This document shows, in pieces, positions 29,780-38,022 of a DNA stretch of 64,000 nucleotides. The notes under the pieces are model-generated. The model was given only the letters and a program-made list of their open reading frames with translations, searched no databases and was not told where the DNA came from. The stretch is from Ectothiorhodospira sp. BSL-9 (GTDB lineage: Bacteria; Pseudomonadota; Gammaproteobacteria; Ectothiorhodospirales; Ectothiorhodospiraceae). Every line of letters starts with the position of its first letter. The stretch's first letter is position 1. The position numbers and the translations under genes were made by a program. The stretch spans positions 1,612,001 through 1,676,000 of the forward strand of contig NZ_CP011994.1 in assembly GCF_001632845.1 (NCBI RefSeq). Direction: 5' to 3'.

Positions 29780-30517
29780 ATGAGATCCCAATTCGAAGAA
29801 GTCTGGCGTAAACGTTTCACGGAGCGCGGGCGCCTTTTCGAGGACGATGCCGGCATTGCCGGCTGGACCGACACCGGCCTGGAAACCCGTTTGAGACACT
29901 TTCAGCGGATGTGGCCGGGCGATACCGCGGGTGCCCACTGGCTGGATGTGGGCTGCGGCGCGGGCAGCTACACCCGCTACCTGTTGGAGCAGGGAGTAGC
30001 GCCGGTGGGGGCAGATTATTCCCTCCCCTCGGTGCAAAAGGCCCGGTTGCGCAGTGATGCGACCCTTCAGTGGTTGGTGGCCGACGCCACTCGGCTGCCA
30101 CTGAAGCCCGGCACCATGGATGGGGTCATGTGCTTTGGCGTGATGCAGGCACTCTCAGGTCCCGAAAAGGCCTTGAGTGAGCTGGTTTCGGCCACCCGGC
30201 CGGGGGGGCAGATCTGGATCGACGCCCTCAACCGGGGGTGTCTCACCACCCTGATCAAGCGCCTGATGGCCAGGCTACGCCGCCGACCGCTGAACCTGCG
30301 TTACGATGACCCCTGGGCGCTGGCCGCGCTCCTGGAAAAACTCGGTGCCGAGCAGGTTCGGTTGTACTGGATTCCCATCCTGCCGGGGCGTTTGAGTCGC
30401 TTTCAGCCCTGGGTGGAGTCCGAGCCGGTCCATGCAATCCTCAAGCATCTGCCCTGGCTGGGTGCGTTGTTGAGCCACGCCTTTCTGGTGTCGGCCAAGA
30501 GAGGCATGGAATCTTGA
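29780..30517 (+). CDS. Class I SAM-dependent methyltransferase
   Basis: Rossmann-fold methyltransferase of about 245 aa. SAM-binding motif I is HWLDVGCGAGSYTRYLLEQG, motif II region VGADYSLPSVQKAR, motif III LVADATRLPLKPGTMDGVMC and the post-motif PGGQIWIDALNRG. I placed the start at the ATG at 29780 (MRSQFEEVWRKRF); ATGs at 29741 and 29660 are in frame, but none has a strong ribosome site. It could methylate a sugar of the EPS unit; the acceptor is not known. Followed by a 156-bp gap and the first acyl carrier protein gene. Confidence 0.82.
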   Translation: MRSQFEEVWRKRFTERGRLFEDDAGIAGWTDTGLETRLRHFQRMWPGDTAGAHWLDVGCGAGSYTRYLLEQGVAPVGADYSLPSVQKARLRSDATLQWLVADATRLPLKPGTMDGVMCFGVMQALSGPEKALSELVSATRPGGQIWIDALNRGCLTTLIKRLMARLRRRPLNLRYDDPWALAALLEKLGAEQVRLYWIPILPGRLSRFQPWVESEPVHAILKHLPWLGALLSHAFLVSAKRGMES

Positions 30518-30673
30518 GTAAACTATCGCTGGATACCGTTCGTCAGGTCGGGCATTTCATCCAGTTTGGCTGGTGTTGCCGTAGGTGGGACGTGATACGA
30601 TTTTGTGACCAACCTCCCAAAAATCCTTGATTGACGCCAGTCCGAAAGAAGACAACAGAGGGTCGTGTACAGC

Positions 30674-30922
30674 ATGTCAACGGAAGCAGCCATCAAAAAG
30701 ATCCTGGACTCGGTTCTCAACCTGGGGGGGCGAGCCGAGGGTTTCGATCGATCAACGCCACTGCTTGGCAGCGTGCCTGAACTGGACTCCATGGCGGTGG
30801 TGAATCTGCTCACGTCCCTGGAAGAACAATTCGGCATCATCGTTGACGATGATGAGGTGAGTGCGGAAACCTTCGAGACCCTAGGGAGCCTGGCCGATTT
30901 CGTCGAGGCCAAGAGCAACTGA
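30674..30922 (+). CDS. Acyl carrier protein (exosortase A-associated) 1
   Basis: 82-aa phosphopantetheine carrier. The attachment serine is Ser39 in VPELDSMAVVNLL, and the remainder fits a four-helix ACP (EEQFGIIVDDDEVSAETFET). GAGGG precedes the ATG at 30674; a GTG at 30665 is also in frame. It is the first gene of an ACP-hydrolase-hydrolase-ACP string. It resembles the second ACP at 32653 over almost the whole length (shared GGRA, LLGS, PELDSMA, DFVE), suggesting duplication. Partner enzymes could be the adenylating proteins at 21.5 or 44.7 kb. Confidence 0.9.
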   Translation: MSTEAAIKKILDSVLNLGGRAEGFDRSTPLLGSVPELDSMAVVNLLTSLEEQFGIIVDDDEVSAETFETLGSLADFVEAKSN

Positions 30923-30935
30923 GCGGTCATTCTCC

Positions 30936-31742
30936 ATGGAGGCAGCGTTCATCCAAGGCACTGCGGGACGTTTGTTCACCGTGGTCCACCCTCCCGCCCA
31001 GGGCGCGGCCCGTGGGTGTGTGCTCTTTGTGCCCCCCTTTGCCGAAGAGATGAACAAGTCCCGTCGCATGGTCAATCTTCAGGCTCGGCGGTTGGCGGCG
31101 GCGGGCTATGCCGCGATGATTCCCGACCCGTTTGGCACTGGCGATAGCGAAGGGGATTTTGGCGAGGCCACATGGGATATCTGGCTGGATGATCTGGATC
31201 GTTGCCTGGATGTCTTGCGTCAGCGCTGGAATGCCCCGTTGGTGCTTTGGGGGCTGCGCACCGGGTGCCTTCTCATCTCCGATTTCTTGCAGCGACATGA
31301 GAGTTTGCGCCCACAAGCCACGCTGCTGTGGCAGCCGGTCACCCAGGGCGAGCGTTTCCTTGTCCAGTTTCTGCGCCTGCGCATGGCCTCGGGCATGATG
31401 GGGGGCACCAAGGAGACCACCGGGGCCCTCAAGGCGCGGCTGGACGCGGGAGAGGATCTGGAGATCGCAGGTTACCGATTGTCCCCCAGCCTGGCCCGGT
31501 CCTTGGGCGAAGCTCAGCTAAGTCCGCCAAAGAGCGGTGCCATCATCTGGCTGGAGGTACTACCGGGCGGCATGGATGAGTTGCCCGCCATCTCCCAGAA
31601 GTGCCTCACGGAATGGACCGGGCAGGGCGCTGTTGTCGTAACCGGCACCGTGCCGGGTGACCCCTTCTGGACCACGCACGATATTTGCGAGGTGCCCGCA
31701 CTCCTGGATCGGACGCAGCGCTATCTGGATGAGGTCGCCTGA
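30936..31742 (+). CDS. Exosortase A-associated alpha/beta hydrolase 2 (TIGR03101-like)
   Basis: Alpha/beta-hydrolase-fold protein of 268 aa. The start (MEAAFIQGTAGRLFTVVHPP) and the segment LFVPPFAEEMNKSRRMVNLQ are typical of hydrolase 2 of exosortase A systems. At the nucleophile elbow the sequence reads VLWGLRTGCLLI: Arg stands where Ser is expected. This seems normal for the family from memory and implies a non-classical mechanism or a binding role. Starts 14 bp after the ACP gene and overlaps hydrolase 1. Probably acts on an ACP-bound or EPS-bound acyl group. Confidence 0.88.
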   Translation: MEAAFIQGTAGRLFTVVHPPAQGAARGCVLFVPPFAEEMNKSRRMVNLQARRLAAAGYAAMIPDPFGTGDSEGDFGEATWDIWLDDLDRCLDVLRQRWNAPLVLWGLRTGCLLISDFLQRHESLRPQATLLWQPVTQGERFLVQFLRLRMASGMMGGTKETTGALKARLDAGEDLEIAGYRLSPSLARSLGEAQLSPPKSGAIIWLEVLPGGMDELPAISQKCLTEWTGQGAVVVTGTVPGDPFWTTHDICEVPALLDRTQRYLDEVA

Positions 31743-32656
31743 TGGAACAGGTGGTGAACTTTCCGGTACAGGGCGAAGAACTCCTCGGCGTGTTACACCG
31801 ACCGGAGGTGGAACCTCTGCGGCAGGGGGTGTTGATCGTTGTGGGAGGGCCGCAATATCGCGTGGGTAGCCATCGCCAATTCGTTCTGCTGGCCCGTCAC
31901 CTCGAAGCAAATGGCGTGGCGGCCATGCGTTTCGACTACCGAGGCATGGGCGATGCCAGCGGTGACCAGCGGGATTTCGAGGACGTGGATGAGGATATCA
32001 AGGCTGCCATTGATGCCTTCCTGACGGAGTGCCCGGAATTGGATCGGGTGGTCATCTGGGGGCTGTGCGGTGCGGCGTCAGGCGGTCTGACCTACGCATG
32101 GCGTGATCCCCGTGTGTCGGGTCTGATCCTGCTCAATCCCTGGGTGAGAACGGAGGAAGGGCTCGCCAAGGCCTACCTCAAACACTACTATCTCCAGCGC
32201 CTGTTCAGCCGCAGCCTGTGGGCGGATCTGTTGCGAGGCCGCTTGAATCCCATCACCTCCTTGCATTCCATTCTGCAGCTGGCTCGTCGGGCCCTGGGCA
32301 GAAAATCCGCGGGCGGGGGCGACCCTGGCGCTGCCACACAGGACAAAAGCCAGCCCCTGCCGGACCGTATGGCTGAAGGCTGGCGGCGGTTCCAGGGTGA
32401 CATTCTCGTGATCCTCAGCGGCGAGGATCTCACGGCCGCCGAGTTTCGGGATACGGCGGCCCAGGCGCCTGCATGGGATGGGCTGCTGGCCGACTCCCGA
32501 GTGGAAGTAAAGGAATTGCGGGCTGCCAATCATACCTTTTCCCGCCAGGAATGGCGGGCACAAGTGGAACGTTGGACCCTGCAATGGGTGCAGCGGCGAG
32601 CCTCGGGTGGGTCGAGTCGATCCGCCCCGGTATCGATGGAGAAGGTCATTTCATGA
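31742..32656 (+). CDS. Exosortase A-associated alpha/beta hydrolase 1 (TIGR03100-like)
   Basis: Alpha/beta hydrolase of 304 aa. Typical opening: FPVQGEELLGVLHRPE and VLIVVGGPQYRVGSHRQFV, then MRFDYRGMGDASGDQRDF. The nucleophile elbow is VIWGLCGAASGGL, with Cys where most hydrolases have Ser. A late His is in RAANHTFSRQEW, the expected position of the catalytic His. So a Cys-His thioesterase- or transferase-like chemistry is possible. The start shares one base with the stop of hydrolase 2, and its stop overlaps the second ACP gene (ATGA), so the four genes are one translational unit. Confidence 0.88.
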   Translation: MEQVVNFPVQGEELLGVLHRPEVEPLRQGVLIVVGGPQYRVGSHRQFVLLARHLEANGVAAMRFDYRGMGDASGDQRDFEDVDEDIKAAIDAFLTECPELDRVVIWGLCGAASGGLTYAWRDPRVSGLILLNPWVRTEEGLAKAYLKHYYLQRLFSRSLWADLLRGRLNPITSLHSILQLARRALGRKSAGGGDPGAATQDKSQPLPDRMAEGWRRFQGDILVILSGEDLTAAEFRDTAAQAPAWDGLLADSRVEVKELRAANHTFSRQEWRAQVERWTLQWVQRRASGGSSRSAPVSMEKVIS

Positions 32657-32949
32657 CAGCCACGATTGATCAGGTGCGAGTGCTCATAGACAACGCCCTT
32701 GGAACGGGGGGCCGGGCGCTTCGTCTGGACAGGGATTCCCGCCTGTTGGGGAGCATACCGGAGCTCGATTCCATGGCGATCGCTGCGTTGATCACCGCGC
32801 TGAGCGATCATTTCGACATCGTCATTGATGATGGTGAACTCGATGCCGAGTTATTCGCTACCCTGGGCACCCTGACGGACTTCGTGGAGCAAAAGCGTGG
32901 GGGAGAGACACCGGCAATGAGTCCTCAGCGTGACTCGCACGGCGGCTAG
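32653..32949 (+). CDS. Acyl carrier protein 2
   Basis: 98-aa carrier protein with the phosphopantetheine Ser40 in SIPELDSMAIAALI. The body is about as long as ACP 1, with an extra polar C-terminal tail (GGETPAMSPQRDSHGG). The ATG at 32653 overlaps the stop of hydrolase 1 by 4 bp, which decides the start against longer open frame upstream. Two nearly parallel ACPs around two hydrolases suggest separate loading and transfer stages or two acyl groups. The 3' end overlaps the longest possible form of the next gene. Confidence 0.9.
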   Translation: MTATIDQVRVLIDNALGTGGRALRLDRDSRLLGSIPELDSMAIAALITALSDHFDIVIDDGELDAELFATLGTLTDFVEQKRGGETPAMSPQRDSHGG

Positions 32950-32983
32950 CCAAAATTCATCCAGGGAGATGCCGGATTCCAAA

Positions 32984-33679
32984 ATGCTGGATCGCATTCG
33001 ACAACGTGCAGCGGAACTGGGGTGGTGGAACGCGCTGCTGCTCCTGGTAAGCCGTGTTTGCGAGCGAGCCACGACAGGCCATGTCAAACTCATCAAGTAC
33101 GAACTGATGGTCCAGCCGCTTGGTCCCGATCCGCTGTTGCCGTCAAATCGGGGCGTTTCCGTCGATGTGCACGAAGTGGCCCCGGATCACCCATTGTTGC
33201 TGTCCACCACATTCCGCGACCCGGCTATCCTTCAGGCTCGGTTCGAGAGCGGTGCGCGCTGTTTTCTCGCCGAATGTCGGGGTCAGCTGGCAGGATTCCT
33301 GTGGGTGACGCAGGGTGAGTACCTGGAGGACGAAGTCCGTTGCCGTTTCCTGGCGGCCCCGGTCGATCGTGCTGTCTGGGATTTCGACGTCTACGTCGTT
33401 GACTCCTATCGCCTCACTCCCGTGTTTGCCCGATTGTGGGATGTGACTCGGGAAGCGCTACGCGCCCAAGGGGTTCGCCACTCCTGCAGTCGCATCTCCG
33501 CGTTCAACCAGGCCTCCATCCGGGCCCATCGCCACCTGGGTGCAATAAAGGTGGGTTGGTTGGCCGTCATCGTGCTTGGATCATGGCAGTGTTTCTTTTC
33601 CAATCAGCGCCCGTGGCTTTGGATTTCCTGGTTCATGCGATCACGGCCCCTGTTTGTGTTGGGGGATAAGCAGAATTGA
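32984..33679 (+). CDS. GNAT-fold acyltransferase-like protein
   Basis: Protein of about 231 aa with weak similarity to GNAT N-acyltransferases: central beta strands GARCFLAECRGQLAGFLWVT, then the acceptor region WDFDVYVVDSYRLTPVFARLWD and SRISAFNQASIRAHRHLGA, typical of the GNAT C-terminal half. The start is uncertain. ATG codons at 32984 and 32969 and a GTG at 32930 are all in frame, and none has a well-spaced ribosome site. It follows the ACP-hydrolase-ACP string, so acyl transfer from an ACP is a reasonable idea. A protein with the same layout is encoded at 47914-48543. Confidence 0.68.
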   Translation: MLDRIRQRAAELGWWNALLLLVSRVCERATTGHVKLIKYELMVQPLGPDPLLPSNRGVSVDVHEVAPDHPLLLSTTFRDPAILQARFESGARCFLAECRGQLAGFLWVTQGEYLEDEVRCRFLAAPVDRAVWDFDVYVVDSYRLTPVFARLWDVTREALRAQGVRHSCSRISAFNQASIRAHRHLGAIKVGWLAVIVLGSWQCFFSNQRPWLWISWFMRSRPLFVLGDKQN

Positions 33680-33857
33680 GGGCAAGCATGATGGGTGTGC
33701 TTGATATGCGGCGACGGGAAACAACATTGATACGGTAGGTGCGCCACTCAAGCAGGCCGATGCGATGTTCCTGCTGAAAATTGGTGTTTTTGAAGCCCAG
33801 GTTAATTACATCCTTCCTAAAAAGTGATGTTGTAGCCCGAATATATCAAGGCAATAT

Positions 33858-35231
33858 ATGCGTGATCTTCTGCTTTTTGCGATCCTTCTGGTGCTTGTCG
33901 TGGCAATAATGCGGCGGCCCTGGATTGGTGTCGTGGCCTGGTTCTGGGTGGGGCTCATGTTGCCTCACGCGCATACTTGGGGGTTTATGCGGACTTTCCC
34001 GATGGCCGTTGTGATTGGTGGAGTCACGTTGATCGCGCTTGTTTTTGCCAAGGATAAAAGGCTCCCTCCCATGACGCGCGAAATGGTCATGATGGGTTTA
34101 TTGGTGGCCTGGGTGACGATGACCAGCTTTTTTGCGGTCTCGCCAGACGCTTGGGGGCAGTGGGATCGCTTCATGAGAATTCTGGTGCTGGTCTTTGTGA
34201 CGCCCATGTTGTTGTTCGGTCAGGTAAAAATCGCCTGGGTCCTGGTGATTACAGTGCTCTCTCTGGGTTTTTATGGATTCAAAGGAGGGCTGTTCGCGAT
34301 CCAGACAGGCGGCCAATACCATGTGCTTGGACCCGCAGGCACTTTTTTGGGGGGAAATACCTATATTGGGATGGCGATGCTCATGGTGCTTCCCCTGATG
34401 CTCGTCATGGCCAGAGCCTTCTATCATCGCTGGATTGATCTGGGTGTGCCTTTCTTGGTCCGCTTTTACATGCCCATATCCTGGGGCTTCTATGCGACTT
34501 TCTGGCTCACTGCAATCGCCATTCTGGCCACTCATTCGCGAGGCGCTTTCGTTGGTGTTCTAGTAGTGGCACCCTTAATTTTCCTTCATATGCAGCGTAA
34601 GGGGCTAATCGTAGCGACTGCCCTGCTGCTTGTCTTGGGTGTTGGCGTTACGGCACCTGACAAATTAGTGGATCAGTGGCGAACTATTGTTGAATACGAG
34701 CAAGATGCATCAGCAATGCAGCGGGTGCAGTCATGGGGCGCCTATTGGAATATGGCTGTTGAGCGCCCTATAACCGGTATGGGATTCAGAGCACACTGGA
34801 TGGGTTATGATTGGTATGCTCAGTATACAAACTTTGACGGTGGATGGGGGATTGCCTTTTCGCCTCATAGTATTTACTTTCAGATGCTTGGCCAGCATGG
34901 GTTTGGGGGGCTGGCGGTCTATATCCTCTTGATGGTCTTTACCATCATGACACTGAACCGGGTCCGCGTTGTAGCTAAACGAAGGCCAGGGAAGATGTGG
35001 TTATCAGAGTCCGCGTGGGCGCTTCAGGTTGGGATAATTGGCTTCCTTGTGGCGGGCACCTTTCTGGATATGGCGTATTTCAACCTTACGTATGGGCTTA
35101 TTGCGTTGGCCATCATTCTACGCAGGGAGCTGGATGAAAATGATGGTAGTGTGCCGATAAAGGCAACAGTCGATAAAGGGCCGAATAACGGCCCCTCGTT
35201 GCGCTTTCCGGACTTTGTTGTCAAGTCCTGA
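33858..35231 (+). CDS. O-antigen ligase-like protein, exosortase A-associated (TIGR03097-like)
   Basis: Polytopic inner-membrane protein of 457 aa with about ten hydrophobic segments. The N-terminus (RDLLLFAILLVLVVAIMRRP and WFWVGLMLPHAHTWGF) is typical of the exosortase A-associated O-ligase family. The Wzy_C/O-ligase core is at ILATHSRGAFVGVLVVAPL, followed by a periplasmic loop (SAMQRVQSWGAYWNMAVERP) and FSPHSIYFQMLGQHGFGG, including the Arg and His expected of such ligases. It probably polymerises the repeat unit or transfers glycan to an acceptor. Preceded by a 178-bp gap with AAGG before the ATG. Converges on a methyltransferase gene. Confidence 0.9.
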   Translation: MRDLLLFAILLVLVVAIMRRPWIGVVAWFWVGLMLPHAHTWGFMRTFPMAVVIGGVTLIALVFAKDKRLPPMTREMVMMGLLVAWVTMTSFFAVSPDAWGQWDRFMRILVLVFVTPMLLFGQVKIAWVLVITVLSLGFYGFKGGLFAIQTGGQYHVLGPAGTFLGGNTYIGMAMLMVLPLMLVMARAFYHRWIDLGVPFLVRFYMPISWGFYATFWLTAIAILATHSRGAFVGVLVVAPLIFLHMQRKGLIVATALLLVLGVGVTAPDKLVDQWRTIVEYEQDASAMQRVQSWGAYWNMAVERPITGMGFRAHWMGYDWYAQYTNFDGGWGIAFSPHSIYFQMLGQHGFGGLAVYILLMVFTIMTLNRVRVVAKRRPGKMWLSESAWALQVGIIGFLVAGTFLDMAYFNLTYGLIALAIILRRELDENDGSVPIKATVDKGPNNGPSLRFPDFVVKS

Positions 35232-35253
35232 CATGCGCCATGTACCCAGTGAT

Positions 35254-35991
35254 TCATTGATGGTTTTCTGGCTTTTTCAGGATGCAGAAGATCCAGCCTC
35301 GCAAACCCGACAGGCTCTCGAATCGTCCCAATAGACGCTCGTAATGGCACCCCAGCCAGAACAGAGGTCGATTGAATGTCAGGTAGGCCGGATATTGTGT
35401 GAGGTACTCAAAGCGGGTGATTTGAAATCCATTGGCAGCGGCAAGCCTTGAGATATCCTTGTGTGTGTTGGAGCGATAGATGGTCGGGAATACATCCTCC
35501 TCTGCACGTCCACTTGTGAGTCGTACCAAGCGAGGATGGAATCGATTCGGGATCAATCTAGCGCCGATGGCAACGTAATCCCATTTATTAGGGGTCAGGA
35601 ATATATATTGCCCACCCGGCTTGAGCACACGGTAGAGCTCCTGATATGCACCTTCGACATCCTCTACATGCTCCATGACGGAGCGAGAGTAGGCAATATC
35701 AATGCTTTCGTCATCCAGAAACGGCATGCTGGCTACGCTTGCATTGTAAAGCAGGATGTCGGTGTGCTTGTCTTTATTGGGGAAATCGACAAGGTCTACC
35801 CCTATCAGGGACCGCCCCTGCCCAGCGAACTCGCGAAGAACAGGCGCTTTCCTGCCGCAGCCAATATCGAGCAGCGCTGTATCATCAGATAGGTGTTCGC
35901 CCACGACCTCTCTCAAAAGACGGTACGGGTGCGTTGATTGCGGGAAATAATATTCTTTTTGTTCCTGTACGGGGGATAAGGGTGTAACCAT
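35254..35991 (-). CDS. Class I SAM-dependent methyltransferase
   Basis: Methyltransferase of 245 aa with motif I TALLDIGCGRKAPVLREFAG, motif II LIGVDLVDFPNKD, motif III SVASMPFLDDESIDIAYS and LKPGGQYIFLTPN. AAGGAA lies 7 bases before the ATG at 35991. The codon and base composition is more A+T-rich than in the core operon, and this gene marks the start of the accessory block. The closing YERLLGRFESLSGLRGWIF is hydrophobic and may touch the membrane. Substrate unknown; a sugar O-methyltransferase is one possibility. Confidence 0.82.
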   Translation of the reverse strand: MVTPLSPVQEQKEYYFPQSTHPYRLLREVVGEHLSDDTALLDIGCGRKAPVLREFAGQGRSLIGVDLVDFPNKDKHTDILLYNASVASMPFLDDESIDIAYSRSVMEHVEDVEGAYQELYRVLKPGGQYIFLTPNKWDYVAIGARLIPNRFHPRLVRLTSGRAEEDVFPTIYRSNTHKDISRLAAANGFQITRFEYLTQYPAYLTFNRPLFWLGCHYERLLGRFESLSGLRGWIFCILKKPENHQ

Positions 35992-36179
35992 CGGGCAGTT
36001 CCTTTCGTTATGTTACGCCGGTGGATGGCGGTCATGCCATAATGACGATGTATCATGGAGGGGGTAATGCTGGTAAAGTATGGTAACGCAGTATTGGTTG
36101 CCATGAAACGGAGAGTGGGCGTTTCCGTCCCGACCATCTTCCGTATCAAGCGTGAATAAATGGTTAGGTGAATATCCGC

Positions 36180-37940
36180 ATGACGTTGGATGGATTGGAT
36201 TTTCTGGTGCTGGCGTTGGGTGACCACATCAAGCCTGATGGCGCTATTTGGGATCCTGTTCTGAACCGTCGGACGCCTGATAATCACTACGCACATACAA
36301 GTCTCGGGTTAGCGCTCAGTGTAAGGGGAGACCCGCGCTGGAAGCTGGTGCTGGAGAACTGGCTCAAGCTGGACCCTGCATCCAGGGGGCATCACCCGTT
36401 CAATCGTCTGAATTTGTTGTTGCTGCGGTCGGTAGCGCTTGAGGCTGACTCCCCCCCTGAAGAAGCCGTTGTTCGGTTATCGCGGGCGATTGACGCTTGC
36501 CCATTGGCGAAATCCTATCCCTCCAATAATTGGGCACTTCTTGCACAGCTATGTCGAATTTTGGAGTCATCGTCCACATCAGGGTCCCAAAGGTCTCTTG
36601 ACGAGTTCTTCAAATTGCTGGACGTATGGACTTCGCCATCCGGTGCCTTTATTGACTTCCCGCGAGATCCCTCTGTCAGTGCGGCTACGCCCATGGCTTA
36701 CCACCACAAGGCTCTGTTCCTGGCATCGGTGGCGAGCTGGCACTGTGATGATTCTGAACTTGTCGACCGGCTGACCACGTTATTGCTCTGGTCCTTGCGT
36801 ACGTGGGATGGGGCTGGTCATGCAGGGGGGATGGGTCGTAGCACACATGCCTTATTCGGCGATGCCTGTCTAGTGGCTTCGTTGTTGCTTTTGGGGCTGG
36901 ACGAGGATGCCGTCGGGGCGCAAATCCTGGAAGGCATCATGGTGCGCCTGAAATCGCAGCGCCGAGAAGATGGCTTGTATTGGCTCAACCCCGGGCTAGG
37001 TGGGGGCATGACTTCCTGGGACGGCTACATGTGCCTGTCCGTCTACAATGCCTGGTTTGCGGGTATCGTGAGTTGGGCCTCTCATTTGAGAGCAACGAAA
37101 GCACTGCCAGGTTGCCTGCAGTCGGGCCCCGGCGCGGTTTCGCTTGTTCGGCATTTGTCCGATCTGCCAGCCAACGGGCAGCAATCGGCTGCTGAGTTCG
37201 CAAAGTGCACACGGGACGAATTTACGGCATTGGTGAGTTCTTCTGGGCAACCGCCACAAGGATTCAGTCGTACCGAGGTGGAACTTCGCTACGCGGGCGG
37301 CGTTCCCTTTCATGTTCGGCTGGGTGAGCAAGTCGTGGTCCCGCCACCCTGTCGCATTGCTGAGTGCGCCATCAAGGAAACACCTGCCTTGGCTGGCTGG
37401 ACGCCCATCTTTAGCCACAATGACAGGTTGTATGGGCTGGATGTCTTCACCAACTGGCAGGTCGAGCAGAACGCTGATGGTACTGTGATCTTGCTCCTCA
37501 GTGGGAGCCCGAGCAGGCTATGCCAAGTGAGTCCGGAAGGCCTGTGGGGTCGAGTTTTGGCCGGACTCGACTGGAGAGTGCTTGGAGGGAGGTTGAGTCG
37601 TCAGCGTGTATTGCGGCGCCCAACCCTGAGGTCTGTCAAGGCCGTGATCGAAATTCGTATCAATCCAGACGATCATCAAGTCGTATACACTATCAAGCTG
37701 GATAATACCGAAGCCGAAGTGCATTATCTGAACCCACTCGGACATACCCATGTAGCCTCCTACCCGGTCAAGCGCCTTCTTGAGGTGGGGGGCAGTGCGG
37801 TAGATCCGGCATGCCTCGTGAGCGCCGAGTTACCTTCAGCAATTTACCAGGCTCGCGCCTCGGCTATGCCATTGATCCGTTTGCCGTTGGGGGCGTTCGA
37901 GGGTACTCTCAGCCTGCAGTGGGGTAACGCCCTGACATGA
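36180..37940 (+). CDS. Hypothetical protein, probable helical-toroid plus beta-rich architecture
   Basis: 586-aa protein that I do not recognise. The first 300 residues are helix-rich, with Trp/His-rich segments such as NHYAHTSLGLALSVRGDPRW and GHAGGMGRSTHALFGDACLV spaced like the repeats of (alpha/alpha) toroid glycosidases or polysaccharide lyases. The C-terminal 250 residues look beta-rich (ELRYAGGVPFHVRLGEQVVV; AVIEIRINPDDHQVVYTIKL). No signal peptide is seen. TAGGTGA lies 8 bases before the ATG at 36180; an upstream GTG at 36168 is in frame. It heads a plus-strand group that ends with the Stealth gene, so a role in glycan processing is likely but unproved. Confidence 0.7.
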   Translation: MTLDGLDFLVLALGDHIKPDGAIWDPVLNRRTPDNHYAHTSLGLALSVRGDPRWKLVLENWLKLDPASRGHHPFNRLNLLLLRSVALEADSPPEEAVVRLSRAIDACPLAKSYPSNNWALLAQLCRILESSSTSGSQRSLDEFFKLLDVWTSPSGAFIDFPRDPSVSAATPMAYHHKALFLASVASWHCDDSELVDRLTTLLLWSLRTWDGAGHAGGMGRSTHALFGDACLVASLLLLGLDEDAVGAQILEGIMVRLKSQRREDGLYWLNPGLGGGMTSWDGYMCLSVYNAWFAGIVSWASHLRATKALPGCLQSGPGAVSLVRHLSDLPANGQQSAAEFAKCTRDEFTALVSSSGQPPQGFSRTEVELRYAGGVPFHVRLGEQVVVPPPCRIAECAIKETPALAGWTPIFSHNDRLYGLDVFTNWQVEQNADGTVILLLSGSPSRLCQVSPEGLWGRVLAGLDWRVLGGRLSRQRVLRRPTLRSVKAVIEIRINPDDHQVVYTIKLDNTEAEVHYLNPLGHTHVASYPVKRLLEVGGSAVDPACLVSAELPSAIYQARASAMPLIRLPLGAFEGTLSLQWGNALT

Positions 37941-38022
37941 GTTGTCCATTATTGGGGCAAGGGGCGCGAGTAGGCAGACGAATGCAATCGTGGGTGTGCC
38001 AGCCAGCTACTAGGCGGAAATC

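Noticed and set aside
33680-33857. Promoter or small RNA before the O-ligase gene
   Set aside because: The 178-bp gap has AAGG before the ATG but no convincing -35/-10 pair, sigma-54 element or hairpin.
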